DNA of 64,000 nt from contig JAGWIK010000011.1 of NCBI GenBank assembly GCA_028866275.1, forward strand, positions 1 to 64,000, written 5' to 3'. Both the position numbers and the translations under genes were made by a program. Below the pieces are notes generated by a model. That model was not told where the DNA came from, searched no databases, and saw only the letters and a list, made by a program, of their open reading frames with translations. Positions 10,779 to 19,664 of this stretch are shown piece after piece. Source of the DNA: Alphaproteobacteria bacterium (GTDB lineage Bacteria > Pseudomonadota > Alphaproteobacteria > UBA9219). Each line of letters starts with the position of its first letter. The stretch's first letter is position 1.

Positions 10779-11051
10779 GTGACCAGCCTCACCCTGATTT
10801 CAGCCGCCGCCTACACGCCGCCGGCCAGCGCGACCTCCGCCACAACGCCGTCGCCAGGAACGACACAAGCTTCGTCGCCGGCGGTGCAGCAGAGCTCCGC
10901 TTCGTCCGATAACGACAATGACAACGATGTCACCGAAGCGCAGCAACAAGGCCCGACCAATGCCGACACCAACAGCAACACGGTCTATAACGCGCTGGCT
11001 TCGGCCTCGACCTCGAACATCCGCGGCACCAGCGTCAACGTCACTGTCTGA
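10779..11051 (+). CDS. Low-complexity Ser/Thr/Asn/Asp-rich small protein
   Basis: 90-aa ORF, GTG start with upstream gacggag SD-like sequence. Disordered composition, no family recognised. Confidence 0.4.
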   Translation: MTSLTLISAAAYTPPASATSATTPSPGTTQASSPAVQQSSASSDNDNDNDVTEAQQQGPTNADTNSNTVYNALASASTSNIRGTSVNVTV

Positions 11052-11080
11052 AAATTTCTATTTCCGGTGAGGGCCGGAAC

Positions 11081-11398
11081 CTAAATCGCGCTGCTGGTGA
11101 TCGACTGATAGGCCGATATTACCTTGTCGCGAATGGCAATCACTTCATCGAGCACGACTTCGGCATTGTCGAGCGCGACGGCAACCGTGCTCATATCCGC
11201 TTTGCCGGTCACCGCCGACATCGACGCTTTTTCCCCCGCATGCAAAGTCGATGTCACATCGCCCAGCGCATGCCCCAGCATGTCGGAAAAGCTGCCGCCA
11301 CCCGTCGCCGCGCCATCCGTGGCGCCGGACGATCCGCCGCCAAGCAGTCCGCCGCTTTTGCTGTAGGCCGATACCGCATCCATAGGATTGATCGCCAT
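11081..11398 (-). CDS. fliE: Flagellar hook-basal body complex protein FliE
   Basis: FSDMLGHAL...MSTVAVALDNAEVVLDEVIAIRDKVISAYQSITS; follows flgB-flgC. Confidence 0.85.
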   Translation of the reverse strand: MAINPMDAVSAYSKSGGLLGGGSSGATDGAATGGGSFSDMLGHALGDVTSTLHAGEKASMSAVTGKADMSTVAVALDNAEVVLDEVIAIRDKVISAYQSITSSAI

Positions 11399-11412
11399 AG
11401 CCGTAACTCCTT

Positions 11413-11826
11413 CTATTGCAGCAAGCCGATTGTCTTGGCCATCATCGTGCGCGATGCCGCGATGACATCCAGATTGGCCTGATAAGACCGGTTCGCCTCG
11501 CCCATATCCATGGTTTCCAGCATCGTGTTGACATTCGGCGTCAACACATAGCCTTTGGCATCCGCCGCCGGATTCGACGGATCGTATTTCTTGCCAAACG
11601 CGCTGGGGTCGACGGAAACGCTGGTAGCCTTGACCTGATACGCGCCGATGGCCTTGTCGAATTCGTTTTTGAACGTAATGGTATGGCGCTGGTACGGTTT
11701 CTGCCCCGGCGCGGACGCGGTGGTATCGGCATTGGCGATATTTTCGGCAATCACCTTCAACCGCTGGTCCTGCGCGCGCAGCGCCGACGCGGAAATAGCC
11801 ATCACATCTGTAAGTTCGTCAGACAT
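11413..11826 (-). CDS. flgC: Flagellar basal-body rod protein FlgC
   Basis: MAISASALRAQDQRLKVIAENIANADTT...GYVLTPNVNTMLETMDMGEANRSYQANLDVIAASRTMMAKTIGLL. Confidence 0.92.
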   Translation of the reverse strand: MSDELTDVMAISASALRAQDQRLKVIAENIANADTTASAPGQKPYQRHTITFKNEFDKAIGAYQVKATSVSVDPSAFGKKYDPSNPAADAKGYVLTPNVNTMLETMDMGEANRSYQANLDVIAASRTMMAKTIGLLQ

Positions 11827-12227
11827 TATGTGCTGCTACCCTTAATCGCGATTTTGAACAAACCGGCCATTTTGTGATAGATCGCGGTCATCGCCTGATA
11901 ATCCATCGAGGTTTTCGACACCTCCATCATCTGGCCTTCGATATCGACCGAATTGCCGTTCGGCATCACTTCAGTGTTCTTGACCTGATAGGTCTGGGCG
12001 TTAACGCCCGACATCGACGCCGGAACGATGTCCCGCGGGTTGGTGACCGCCATTGTGATCGACGCCTGTTTCAGCGTATCGCCAAAACTGGGTTGCTTGA
12101 CCGCCAGTTCTTTATATCCGGGGGTATCGGCATTGGCGACGTTTTCGGCCAGCACCGCCTGTTTTTGCGACAGGAAGGACATTTTATGCGTCAGGGCGTC
12201 AAAAATCCCTGCAAGGCTTGAGCTCAT
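11826..12227 (-). CDS. flgB: Flagellar basal-body rod protein FlgB
   Basis: MSFLSQKQAVLAENVANADTPGYKELAVKQPSF...NSVDIEGQMMEVSKTSMDYQAMTAIYHKMAGLFKIAI. Start moved to MSSSLAG behind GGAGGGTGG. Confidence 0.92.
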   Translation of the reverse strand: MSSSLAGIFDALTHKMSFLSQKQAVLAENVANADTPGYKELAVKQPSFGDTLKQASITMAVTNPRDIVPASMSGVNAQTYQVKNTEVMPNGNSVDIEGQMMEVSKTSMDYQAMTAIYHKMAGLFKIAIKGSST

Positions 12228-12314
12228 GAAACCACCCTCCACCGTTACCGATAACGGGAAATCCGGCCACAGGACGCAGCCGTTACGCACACGCAACATT
12301 GTCTCGCCTTGCCA

Positions 12315-12329
12315 TTAACAACAGGTTAA
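12315..12329. promoter_or_regulatory. Exact CtrA-type box TTAA-N7-TTAA in the flgB / fliO-fliP divergent intergenic region
   Basis: TTAA CAACAGG TTAA at 12315-12329, followed by a third TTAA (12340-12343) in the repeat caacaggttaat. Confidence 0.65.
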
Positions 12330-12379
12330 TGGCAACAGGTTAATTGCCGACCCCGCATGGATAAGATACAGTCCCACCC

Positions 12380-12712
12380 ATGGACGAAAATCAGGAAAAC
12401 ACCGCGAATATCAGCCCCGTCAAACGGGATGGGGAACGCCCTATCGCTGTCGCCATCAAGGGTGGTACGGATAAATCGCCTGATTCTACGCCACAGGTTA
12501 TCGCATCCGGTTATGGAAAACTAGCGGAACAAATCATGCAAATGGCATTCGACAAGGGCATCAAAGTCCGCGCCGACGCCGACCTTGCGCAGTTGCTTGC
12601 CGCGCTCGATCTTGATACCCCTATCCCCAGCGAAGCCGTCATCGCCGTGGCCGAAATTCTGGCCAAAGTTTATGAAGCCAATACCCGCCTTTCCGTACAG
12701 GGAACTCCATGA
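12380..12712 (+). CDS. FlhB C-terminal-domain-like protein (EscU/YscU/HrcU family)
   Basis: RDGERPIAVAIKGG...PQVIASGYGKLAEQIMQMAFDKGIKVRADADLAQLLAALDLDTPIPSEAVIAVAEILAKVYEAN. Confidence 0.8.
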   Translation: MDENQENTANISPVKRDGERPIAVAIKGGTDKSPDSTPQVIASGYGKLAEQIMQMAFDKGIKVRADADLAQLLAALDLDTPIPSEAVIAVAEILAKVYEANTRLSVQGTP

Positions 12713-12981
12713 CTAAAACGCCCGACGATCTGCGCCGCGAACTGGACGGCATCGGCAACTATCTCGACGCGGCACAGGAAGTCATCGCGCAAGGCCATAT
12801 GCCCGATATGGCAGGGCTGGATCAGCGCGTCGCCGCGTTATGCGCCGCGCTGGAACAGGCCGAACCGGACATACAACAGGAATGCCTGCCGCGACTCGGC
12901 GGCCTGCTCGACAAACTCGATGCCTGCGAAACCGCCATCCGCGCCTTTCAGGCCAGACACGAAAAGGAAACGCGGCAATGA
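12709..12981 (+). CDS. Hypothetical protein in flagellar operon
   Basis: ORF translationally overlapping its neighbours on both sides (ATGA-type overlaps). Confidence 0.6.
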   Translation: MTKTPDDLRRELDGIGNYLDAAQEVIAQGHMPDMAGLDQRVAALCAALEQAEPDIQQECLPRLGGLLDKLDACETAIRAFQARHEKETRQ

Positions 12982-13289
12982 CCGACACGCCCGATGTTTC
13001 ATGGATTCAGGTCGCCGTCGCCTTTGCTACCGTGCTGGGGCTTATGGCGGGACTGGGCTTCATCCTGAAATTTCTCAGCCTGCGCGGATGGAACATGGCG
13101 GGCGGCCGCCGGGCGCGACGGCTGGAAATCGTCGAAAGCCTGCCCATTGATCCGCGCCGTCGCCTGGTCATCGCGCGTTGCGACGGGCGCGAACATTTGC
13201 TTCTCTTGGGCGCGGAGCGCGATATAGTGGTGGATACGAATCTCCCCGCCCCGCCTGATGATTCCGGCGACCTGTCCGACGAGCTGTGA
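12978..13289 (+). CDS. fliO: Flagellar biosynthesis protein FliO-like
   Basis: Single TM followed by RRLEIVESLPIDPRRRLVIARCDGREHLLLLGAERDIVV; immediately precedes fliP. Confidence 0.75.
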   Translation: MTDTPDVSWIQVAVAFATVLGLMAGLGFILKFLSLRGWNMAGGRRARRLEIVESLPIDPRRRLVIARCDGREHLLLLGAERDIVVDTNLPAPPDDSGDLSDEL

Positions 13290-14164
13290 TGCGTTTTCCC
13301 AACTTTATCTTCAAAACATTGCCGCTGGCCCTGCTGGCCGCCGCCGCGTTTATGCCCGCACAGGCTGTCGCGCAATCGGTCAATTTCGACATGGGGCAAA
13401 GCCCCTCCGCCACCGCGCATATTGTCCAGATCATCCTGCTTATCACCGTTCTGTCGCTGGCGCCGTCGATTCTGGTCATGGTCACCAGCTTCACGCGCAT
13501 CATCGTCGTGCTGTCCTTCCTGCGCACCGCGCTCGGCACGCAAACGACGCCGCCCAACATCGTTCTGATCAGCCTTGCCCTGTTCCTGACGATGTTCATC
13601 ATGCAGCCGACCTTTGACCAGGCGTGGCAGGACGGCATGCAGCCCTTGATGAACAACCAGCTTGACGAAGAAACGGCGTTGACGCGCACGCTGGAACCGT
13701 TCCGCGTGTTTATGCTGAAGCACACGCGCCCCAAGGATCTGGAACTGTTCACCGAGGTCAGCAAAGCGGCCAGCGCGGAAGCCAAGCCGGAAAATACAGG
13801 CGACAAAAACCAACCCGCCGCCATCGGCATGGCGGCTAAAATGCCGGATCAGTCCGCCGTTACGACTCCGGTCACGGGGCCGGCAAAAAACAATACGGCC
13901 GCATCGGAAAACGAAGTGCCGACGCGCGCCCTGATCCCGGCTTTTATGATATCCGAATTACGCCGCGCCTTTGAAATCGGCTTTTTGCTGTTTTTGCCTT
14001 TTTTGATTATCGACATGGTGGTGGCGTCTCTTTTGATGTCGATGGGGATGATGATGCTGCCGCCGTCGATTATCTCGCTGCCGTTCAAAATCATCTTTTT
14101 CGTGCTGGTCGACGGATGGTATCTGATCTGTGGCAGCCTGATTCAAAGCTATGGCGGCGGGTAA
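13286..14164 (+). CDS. fliP: Flagellar type III secretion protein FliP
   Basis: SLAPSILVMVTSFTRIIVVLSFLRTALGTQTTPPNIVLISLALFLTMF and ELRRAFEIGFLLFLPFLIIDMVVASLLMSMGMMMLPPSIISLPFKIIFFVLVDGW. Confidence 0.95.
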   Translation: MMRFPNFIFKTLPLALLAAAAFMPAQAVAQSVNFDMGQSPSATAHIVQIILLITVLSLAPSILVMVTSFTRIIVVLSFLRTALGTQTTPPNIVLISLALFLTMFIMQPTFDQAWQDGMQPLMNNQLDEETALTRTLEPFRVFMLKHTRPKDLELFTEVSKAASAEAKPENTGDKNQPAAIGMAAKMPDQSAVTTPVTGPAKNNTAASENEVPTRALIPAFMISELRRAFEIGFLLFLPFLIIDMVVASLLMSMGMMMLPPSIISLPFKIIFFVLVDGWYLICGSLIQSYGGG

Positions 14165-14298
14165 TAACCCATTGAAAACATACAGCTGCCTGAAAATCCT
14201 TGTTTCGGGCGAGGGTTGTTTTTTAAAAAAGAAAGTAATTCTTTTAGGTTATAGTGGCAGCGTAAATTTTTTAAATTTTATTGTCAGGATAATTCATC

Positions 14299-15102
14299 AT
14301 GGGTCGCGGGCGCGCTTTATTCATTCAGGCATGGCATTTCTTGGCAACGTTGAAAAAACGTTGCGCGGCCTTTGCGCATTTTCAGGAAACCCAGGCGGAA
14401 TTAACAAGCCTGAGGCAGGAAGTGCAAGCCCTTAAAGAAGAAAGCCGCATTGATAACCTGACGAAATTGCCCAATGAACGGGCATTTTATGAACTGGCGC
14501 AAAGATCATTCGCAGAAGCCACCCGTGAGAATTTCGAAATCGTTTCAGCCATGAGCGGCCATCCGCTCAAGGCAATAGCGATTTTTGCGATCGACATCGA
14601 CAATTTCAAGAAAGTCAACGATGAATTTGGCGGCCATGAAGCCGGGAACAAGGTTCTGGTCAATATTGCCGACGCGATGCGCGAAACGTTTCACAGGACT
14701 GTTGATGTCCGCGCCAGGCTTCATGGCGACGAACTCGCCGCCCTAATCTGCGAAGATGGCGATAAAATATTCGAGGTGGCGGAAAAAATGGCCGAAAACC
14801 TGCGTGCGGCGATAGAACGCCGCGCGCCGAACGCCCATGAAAAAATCGGCACGGCCAGCATCGGCGTCGCCATCATCATTCCCATCGCCAGTGACGTGGA
14901 ATATATCGCCGACGCTTTAAAGCGCGCCGATGACGCCGCCTATACATCGAAGGGCGAAGGACGCAACCGCGTACATATTATGGACAGCAATGGCATCATC
15001 TATCCGTCCAGATTAAACCCGGACTATGCCGTTATTTCTGGAACCCGGCCAACACACGGTAATCCGGCCCCCCAAGCTGCGCCGTTTTCGCCAGCGGGAT
15101 AA
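14299..15102 (+). CDS. GGDEF-type diguanylate cyclase
   Basis: DNLTKLPNERAFYELA, FAIDIDNFKKVNDEFGGHEAGNKVL, RLHGDELAALI (the GGDEF motif reads HGDEL). Confidence 0.8.
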   Translation: MGRGRALFIQAWHFLATLKKRCAAFAHFQETQAELTSLRQEVQALKEESRIDNLTKLPNERAFYELAQRSFAEATRENFEIVSAMSGHPLKAIAIFAIDIDNFKKVNDEFGGHEAGNKVLVNIADAMRETFHRTVDVRARLHGDELAALICEDGDKIFEVAEKMAENLRAAIERRAPNAHEKIGTASIGVAIIIPIASDVEYIADALKRADDAAYTSKGEGRNRVHIMDSNGIIYPSRLNPDYAVISGTRPTHGNPAPQAAPFSPAG

Positions 15103-15565
15103 AAACATGCAACGGTTCATCATCCGTCGCGGTATCGCTGCCGTCTGAAAAAGTGAAAGACGCGGTCAATATCTGGCGGCTGATAATGCGGTCGGCGGGG
15201 TCGACGATAGCTACAAAATACGGAAATTCATCATGCCCGCCGCCCAGACGCGGGCCGCGCCGTGCCGTCATGTGCAGGGTATATTTAATATCGATGCCGT
15301 TATCCTGATAGGAACAGTCGCCGTCGACATTCTGCATTTGCGCCGTGGCGACCAGCTGCGACGGGTCGGGCTGTTCGCGGCCATAATCGGCTTTGCGCTG
15401 TGCTTCGATCAAAATCGCGACTTGCGGACAGATCGGCGGCGCGATTTCAGCTTGGGCCTTTTTATCGTCTTTGTCGTGCGCGGCGCCGCCCTGATCCGCC
15501 GACCCGCTGTCATCCGCGCACGCGGCCAGCACCAAGGCCACCGCCAGCAAAAGATATTTTCTCAT
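15032..15565 (-). CDS. Putative lipoprotein
   Basis: MRKYLLLAVALVLAACADDSGS with lipobox LAAC. Confidence 0.65.
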   Translation of the reverse strand: MRKYLLLAVALVLAACADDSGSADQGGAAHDKDDKKAQAEIAPPICPQVAILIEAQRKADYGREQPDPSQLVATAQMQNVDGDCSYQDNGIDIKYTLHMTARRGPRLGGGHDEFPYFVAIVDPADRIISRQILTASFTFSDGSDTATDDEPLHVFIPLAKTAQLGGPDYRVLAGFQK

Positions 15566-16743
15566 AGCCGCGCCTCCAATGCACTCGCCGCACGGTCGAT
15601 CAAAACCACGGCGTCGTCAATCTGGGAATCCGTGATAATCAGGGGCGGCAACAAACGCACGACATTTTCCGCCGCTTCGACGGTCAGCATTTTCTCCGCC
15701 CGCAACGCCGTAACCACGTCACCGGCAGGGCATACGCAAGCAAGCCCCAGCATCAGCCCCCGCCCGCGCACGCCGGCCAGAACCTTGGGATGCGCAGCGA
15801 TCACGCGCTCCAATTTGCCGCGCAGAATGTCGCCCTTGCGCGTGACGTCGGCCAGAAAATCAGATTCGGCGATGACGTCCAGCACCGCATTGCCTGCCGC
15901 CGTCGCCAGCGGATTGCCGCCATAAGTCGACCCGTGCGTGCCCAGCGTCATGCCTTGGGCCGCGCGTTCCGTCGCCAGGCATGCGCCGATGGGAAAGCCG
16001 TTGCCCAGTGCCTTGGCGATGCACATGACGTCGGGCACAACACCCGCCCATTCATGCGCGAACAGTTTGCCGGTGCGGCCCATGCCACATTGAATTTCGT
16101 CGAAATACAGCAACATGCCGCGTTCGTCGCACAACCCGCGCAAGGCCCGCAAAAAAGCAGGGTCGGCGACTTTAATGCCGCCCTCGCCCAATACGGGTTC
16201 GACGACAATCGCCGCGGTTTCATCGGTTATGGCGGCGCGCACGGCATCAATATCGCCCCACGGCACGACATCGAATCCGTCGATCAACGGCCCGAAACCC
16301 TTGACCATTTTCTCGGCCTTCGACGCGGCGATTGCCGTCATCGTCCGGCCGTGGAAACAGCCCTGAAAGCTGATGATGCGGAACCGGTGCGGCTGGTTGG
16401 TCGCGTCGAAATATTTACGGATAACCTTGACGCCGCATTCCCACGCTTCCGCGCCGGAATTCTGGAAAAACACGGTGTCGGCGAAGGTCATGTCGACCAG
16501 ACGCTGCGCCAGCCTGTCGCCGCCGTGGGTTTTGAACAAATTCGACGTCGCCCACAAAGTTTCAGCCTGCGCCGCCAATGCCTTGACCAGATGGGGATGG
16601 CAATGCCCCAGCGACGCCACGGCGATGCCCGCGACGAAATCCAGATAACGATCGCCATTGTCGGCGTAAAGATAAACGCCTTCGCCGCGGTCGAAATACA
16701 AATCGACGCGCTTGTAAACCGGCATCAACGGGGAAATAGTCAT
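15562..16743 (-). CDS. argD: Acetylornithine/succinylornithine aminotransferase
   Basis: FVAGIAVASLGHCHPHLVKAL, FFQNSGAEAWECGVKVIRKY, FQGCFHGRTMTAIAAS, LLYFDEIQCGMGRTGKLFAHEW. Confidence 0.92.
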   Translation of the reverse strand: MTISPLMPVYKRVDLYFDRGEGVYLYADNGDRYLDFVAGIAVASLGHCHPHLVKALAAQAETLWATSNLFKTHGGDRLAQRLVDMTFADTVFFQNSGAEAWECGVKVIRKYFDATNQPHRFRIISFQGCFHGRTMTAIAASKAEKMVKGFGPLIDGFDVVPWGDIDAVRAAITDETAAIVVEPVLGEGGIKVADPAFLRALRGLCDERGMLLYFDEIQCGMGRTGKLFAHEWAGVVPDVMCIAKALGNGFPIGACLATERAAQGMTLGTHGSTYGGNPLATAAGNAVLDVIAESDFLADVTRKGDILRGKLERVIAAHPKVLAGVRGRGLMLGLACVCPAGDVVTALRAEKMLTVEAAENVVRLLPPLIITDSQIDDAVVLIDRAASALEARL

Positions 16744-16747
16744 TGCT

Positions 16748-17638
16748 TCAGGCCTTGAGTTTATAACCGGACGCAATCAGGCGATAGGCGGCAACCGTCA
16801 ACAGGATGTTGACGAAAGCCATATATAAAAGGCCGATATGCAGCATACCGTCCGATGCGCCGACAAAGCCATAACGAAACCCGCTGATCATATAGAAAAA
16901 CGGATCGACATGGCACAACGTCTGCCACACGCCTGGCAAGCGGTCGGCAGTATAAAAAGTACCCGACAGGAAAGTTGCAGGCATGACGATGAAATTCTGC
17001 ACCGCCGCCAATTGGTCGAACTTTTCCGCCCATACGCCGCCGATAATGCCCATCAAAGCCAGCATCGCCGTGCCCATCAACGCATAATAGACAACGTAAA
17101 AAGGATTGGTCACCGTGATGGAGGTAAAACACAGCAAACAGGCAACCGAAACCGCGCCGACCGCCAGACCGCGCGCGATGCCGCCGATAACATACCCTGC
17201 CGTCAACTCCGCCGCGGACAATGGCGGCATCAGGACGTCGACGATATTGCCCTGTATCTTGGAAATGACGATCGAGCTTGACGTATTGGCAAAGGCATTC
17301 TGCGCCATCGACATCATGACAAGCCCCGGCGCGAGAAAGGCCAGATACGGCACATCGCCCATCATGCGTTTGTCGCCGCCCAGCGCAAAGGCAAAAACGA
17401 CGTAAAACAAAACGGTGGTAATCACGGGAGCCAGAATAGTCTGGCCGTACACTTTGATAAAACGGCCCGTCTCCTTGCCGGTCAGGACATAAAGCCCCAC
17501 CCAGTTGACCCGCCCCATCACAGGCGGGTGCGGCATAACGGAAACAGGCATTTCATCGGGCGAATGTGTCATCCCTTCTGTTTGGCCGATTTCAGGGTGC
17601 AAATCAAGATATGTGTTTTCAGGTTTCCCTTTATGCAA
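16748..17638 (-). CDS. ABC-2 type transporter permease
   Basis: Six-TM ABC-2 pattern ([52 protein letters not shown]). No ATPase gene adjacent. Start uncertain (17572 possible). Confidence 0.8.
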   Translation of the reverse strand: MHKGKPENTYLDLHPEIGQTEGMTHSPDEMPVSVMPHPPVMGRVNWVGLYVLTGKETGRFIKVYGQTILAPVITTVLFYVVFAFALGGDKRMMGDVPYLAFLAPGLVMMSMAQNAFANTSSSIVISKIQGNIVDVLMPPLSAAELTAGYVIGGIARGLAVGAVSVACLLCFTSITVTNPFYVVYYALMGTAMLALMGIIGGVWAEKFDQLAAVQNFIVMPATFLSGTFYTADRLPGVWQTLCHVDPFFYMISGFRYGFVGASDGMLHIGLLYMAFVNILLTVAAYRLIASGYKLKA

Positions 17639-17656
17639 GCCGCGTTATACTGCGCC

Positions 17657-18289
17657 ATGCCCAAAATCATCCCCTATCGCGGCGTCACGCCGAAAATCCA
17701 CCCCACCGCCTTTATCGCGCCCGGCGCCGTCATTATCGGCGATGTCGAAATCGGCCCCGAAAGCTCGGTCTGGTTCGGCTGCGTCATTCGCGGCGACGTC
17801 AACCGCGTGCGCATCGGCGCGCGCACCAATATTCAGGACGGCACGGTCATCCACGTCGCCAGCGGCGAACAGCCAGCCCGGTTGGGTCGTGGGAGGATAG
17901 ACGCCAATGCATCCTCTTCCGACCACGTGAATCCAACCGGCAACGCGCAGGTTGCACACAGCAAAATCCCCAAGGACGGATACCCCACCTTGATCGGCGA
18001 CGACGTCACCGTCGGCCATATGGCGCTTTTGCACGCCTGCATTGTGGAAAGCCGCGGCTTTGTCGGCATGAAATCCATCGTCATGGACGGCGCCAAAATC
18101 GAAAGCAACGGCATGCTGGCCACCGGCGCGCTGTTAACCCCCGGCAAAGTGGTGGGCAGCGGCGAATTATGGGCCGGCAGCCCGGCCAAATTCTGGCGAC
18201 GATTGACGGACGACGATATCGCGCAATTCGACCTGCGCAGCGGGCAATATGTCCGGCTGGGGCAAGATTATTTGAAAGAAAGATCATGA
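17657..18289 (+). CDS. Gamma-carbonic anhydrase-like hexapeptide-repeat protein (with internal insertion)
   Basis: [52 protein letters not shown]...[22 protein letters not shown]. Confidence 0.85.
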   Translation: MPKIIPYRGVTPKIHPTAFIAPGAVIIGDVEIGPESSVWFGCVIRGDVNRVRIGARTNIQDGTVIHVASGEQPARLGRGRIDANASSSDHVNPTGNAQVAHSKIPKDGYPTLIGDDVTVGHMALLHACIVESRGFVGMKSIVMDGAKIESNGMLATGALLTPGKVVGSGELWAGSPAKFWRRLTDDDIAQFDLRSGQYVRLGQDYLKERS

Positions 18290-19203
18290 CAAAACAGCAA
18301 GATTTTCTCGACATCGACAAAACCGACACCCAAGACATCCACGCCATTCTCGCGCTGGCGCACAAATTGAAAAAAGCCCCCCTCGCCCACCGCCCGATGG
18401 AAGGCAAAACGCTGGCGTTGATATTCGAAAAACCGTCGACCCGCACCCGCGTGTCGTTCGAAGTCGGCATGCGCCAGCTCGGCGGCCATGTCACGACATT
18501 ATCCGGCGCGGAAATCCAGTTGGGGCGCGGCGAAACCGTGGCCGATACGGGCCGCGTGCTGTCGCGCTTCGTCGATATCCTGATGATCCGCACTTTTGCC
18601 GAACATAAACTCTTCGAACTGGCGGAAGGCGCATCCGTGCCCGTCATCAACGGCCTGACCGACCAGTCGCACCCGTGTCAGGTCATGGCCGACATCATGA
18701 CGGCGCAGGAAAAACTCGGCGACCTGAAAGGCAAAAAAGTCGTCTGGCTCGGCGACGGCGATAATAATGTGCTGGCCAGCTGGATGCACGCCGCGCCGAT
18801 TTTCGATTTCACCCTGCATGTCATCTGCCCGCCCGAATTCGTGCCGCCGGTCAAATTGCTGGTGCTGATGCAAAAACGCGGCGCGAAAATCACGGTATCC
18901 GCCGACATCGCCCATGCCGAAGACGCCGACATCGTCATCACCGACTGCTGGGTATCGATGCATAACAGCGACGCCGCCGTGCGGCACCAACTGCTGGCCC
19001 CCTATCAGGTCGATGCCGCGCTGATGAAACGCGCCGCGCCGCACGCCCTTTTTATGCATTGCCTGCCCGCGCATCGCGGCGAGGAAGTGACCGACGACGT
19101 GATCGACGGCAGCCAATCGGTGGTATGGGACGAAGCCGAAAACCGCCTGCACGCGCAGAAAGCCATTTTGTGCTGGTGCATGGGGATGACGGATTTAATC
19201 TAA
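18286..19203 (+). CDS. argF: Ornithine carbamoyltransferase
   Basis: [69 protein letters not shown]. Confidence 0.95.
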   Translation: MTKQQDFLDIDKTDTQDIHAILALAHKLKKAPLAHRPMEGKTLALIFEKPSTRTRVSFEVGMRQLGGHVTTLSGAEIQLGRGETVADTGRVLSRFVDILMIRTFAEHKLFELAEGASVPVINGLTDQSHPCQVMADIMTAQEKLGDLKGKKVVWLGDGDNNVLASWMHAAPIFDFTLHVICPPEFVPPVKLLVLMQKRGAKITVSADIAHAEDADIVITDCWVSMHNSDAAVRHQLLAPYQVDAALMKRAAPHALFMHCLPAHRGEEVTDDVIDGSQSVVWDEAENRLHAQKAILCWCMGMTDLI

Positions 19204-19226
19204 AACGGATTTAGTCCAAATCCGCG

Positions 19227-19502
19227 TCAGTGCAACACATATTCCTGCCCATAGGTCAGCTCCGCCGGCTTGATGAGCGCGGCATGGGCAATGGTAACTT
19301 TGTAAAGCCGGCCTTCAAGTTTGGCTTCCCAAAAACGCAGGAATTTATGCAAAACGGGGAAGCGCGGCGCGATGTCGAGTTCTTGCCATATAAAGCTTTG
19401 CAGCAATTTGGGATGATCCGGCATTCCGTACAGAATTTCCGCCGTGGTCAGACGGTAATTTTCAAGCTGTCGGGCAAAGCTGCGGTGCGTATCGGCCAAC
19501 AT
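19227..19502 (-). CDS. Usg family protein
   Basis: YRLTTAEILYGMPDHPKLLQSFIWQELDIAPRFPVLHKFLRFWEAKLEGRLYKVTIAHA. Confidence 0.8.
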   Translation of the reverse strand: MLADTHRSFARQLENYRLTTAEILYGMPDHPKLLQSFIWQELDIAPRFPVLHKFLRFWEAKLEGRLYKVTIAHAALIKPAELTYGQEYVLH

Positions 19503-19664
19503 CCTGATAGCATGACAAAAAACAGTAAAAAATAACTTAACAACAACACCTCGACGCCGGTTGAAAACGCCGCATCTTTTACTATATCCTTAACCGTAAC
19601 CGCGTTATGATTGCGCGGACAAAAAACAGCCGCGCTTTCGCGCGTCGCAGCCCGGGAACATCCT

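Noticed and set aside
16748-17638. Orphan ABC-2 permease as a novel system
   Set aside because: The ATPase partner may simply be encoded elsewhere in the genome; nothing else unusual.
17566-19203. 545-aa plus-strand [17 protein letters not shown]...
   Set aside because: The first ~240 residues are the carbonic-anhydrase gene read in another frame (Arg/His-rich); only the part from 18286 is argF.
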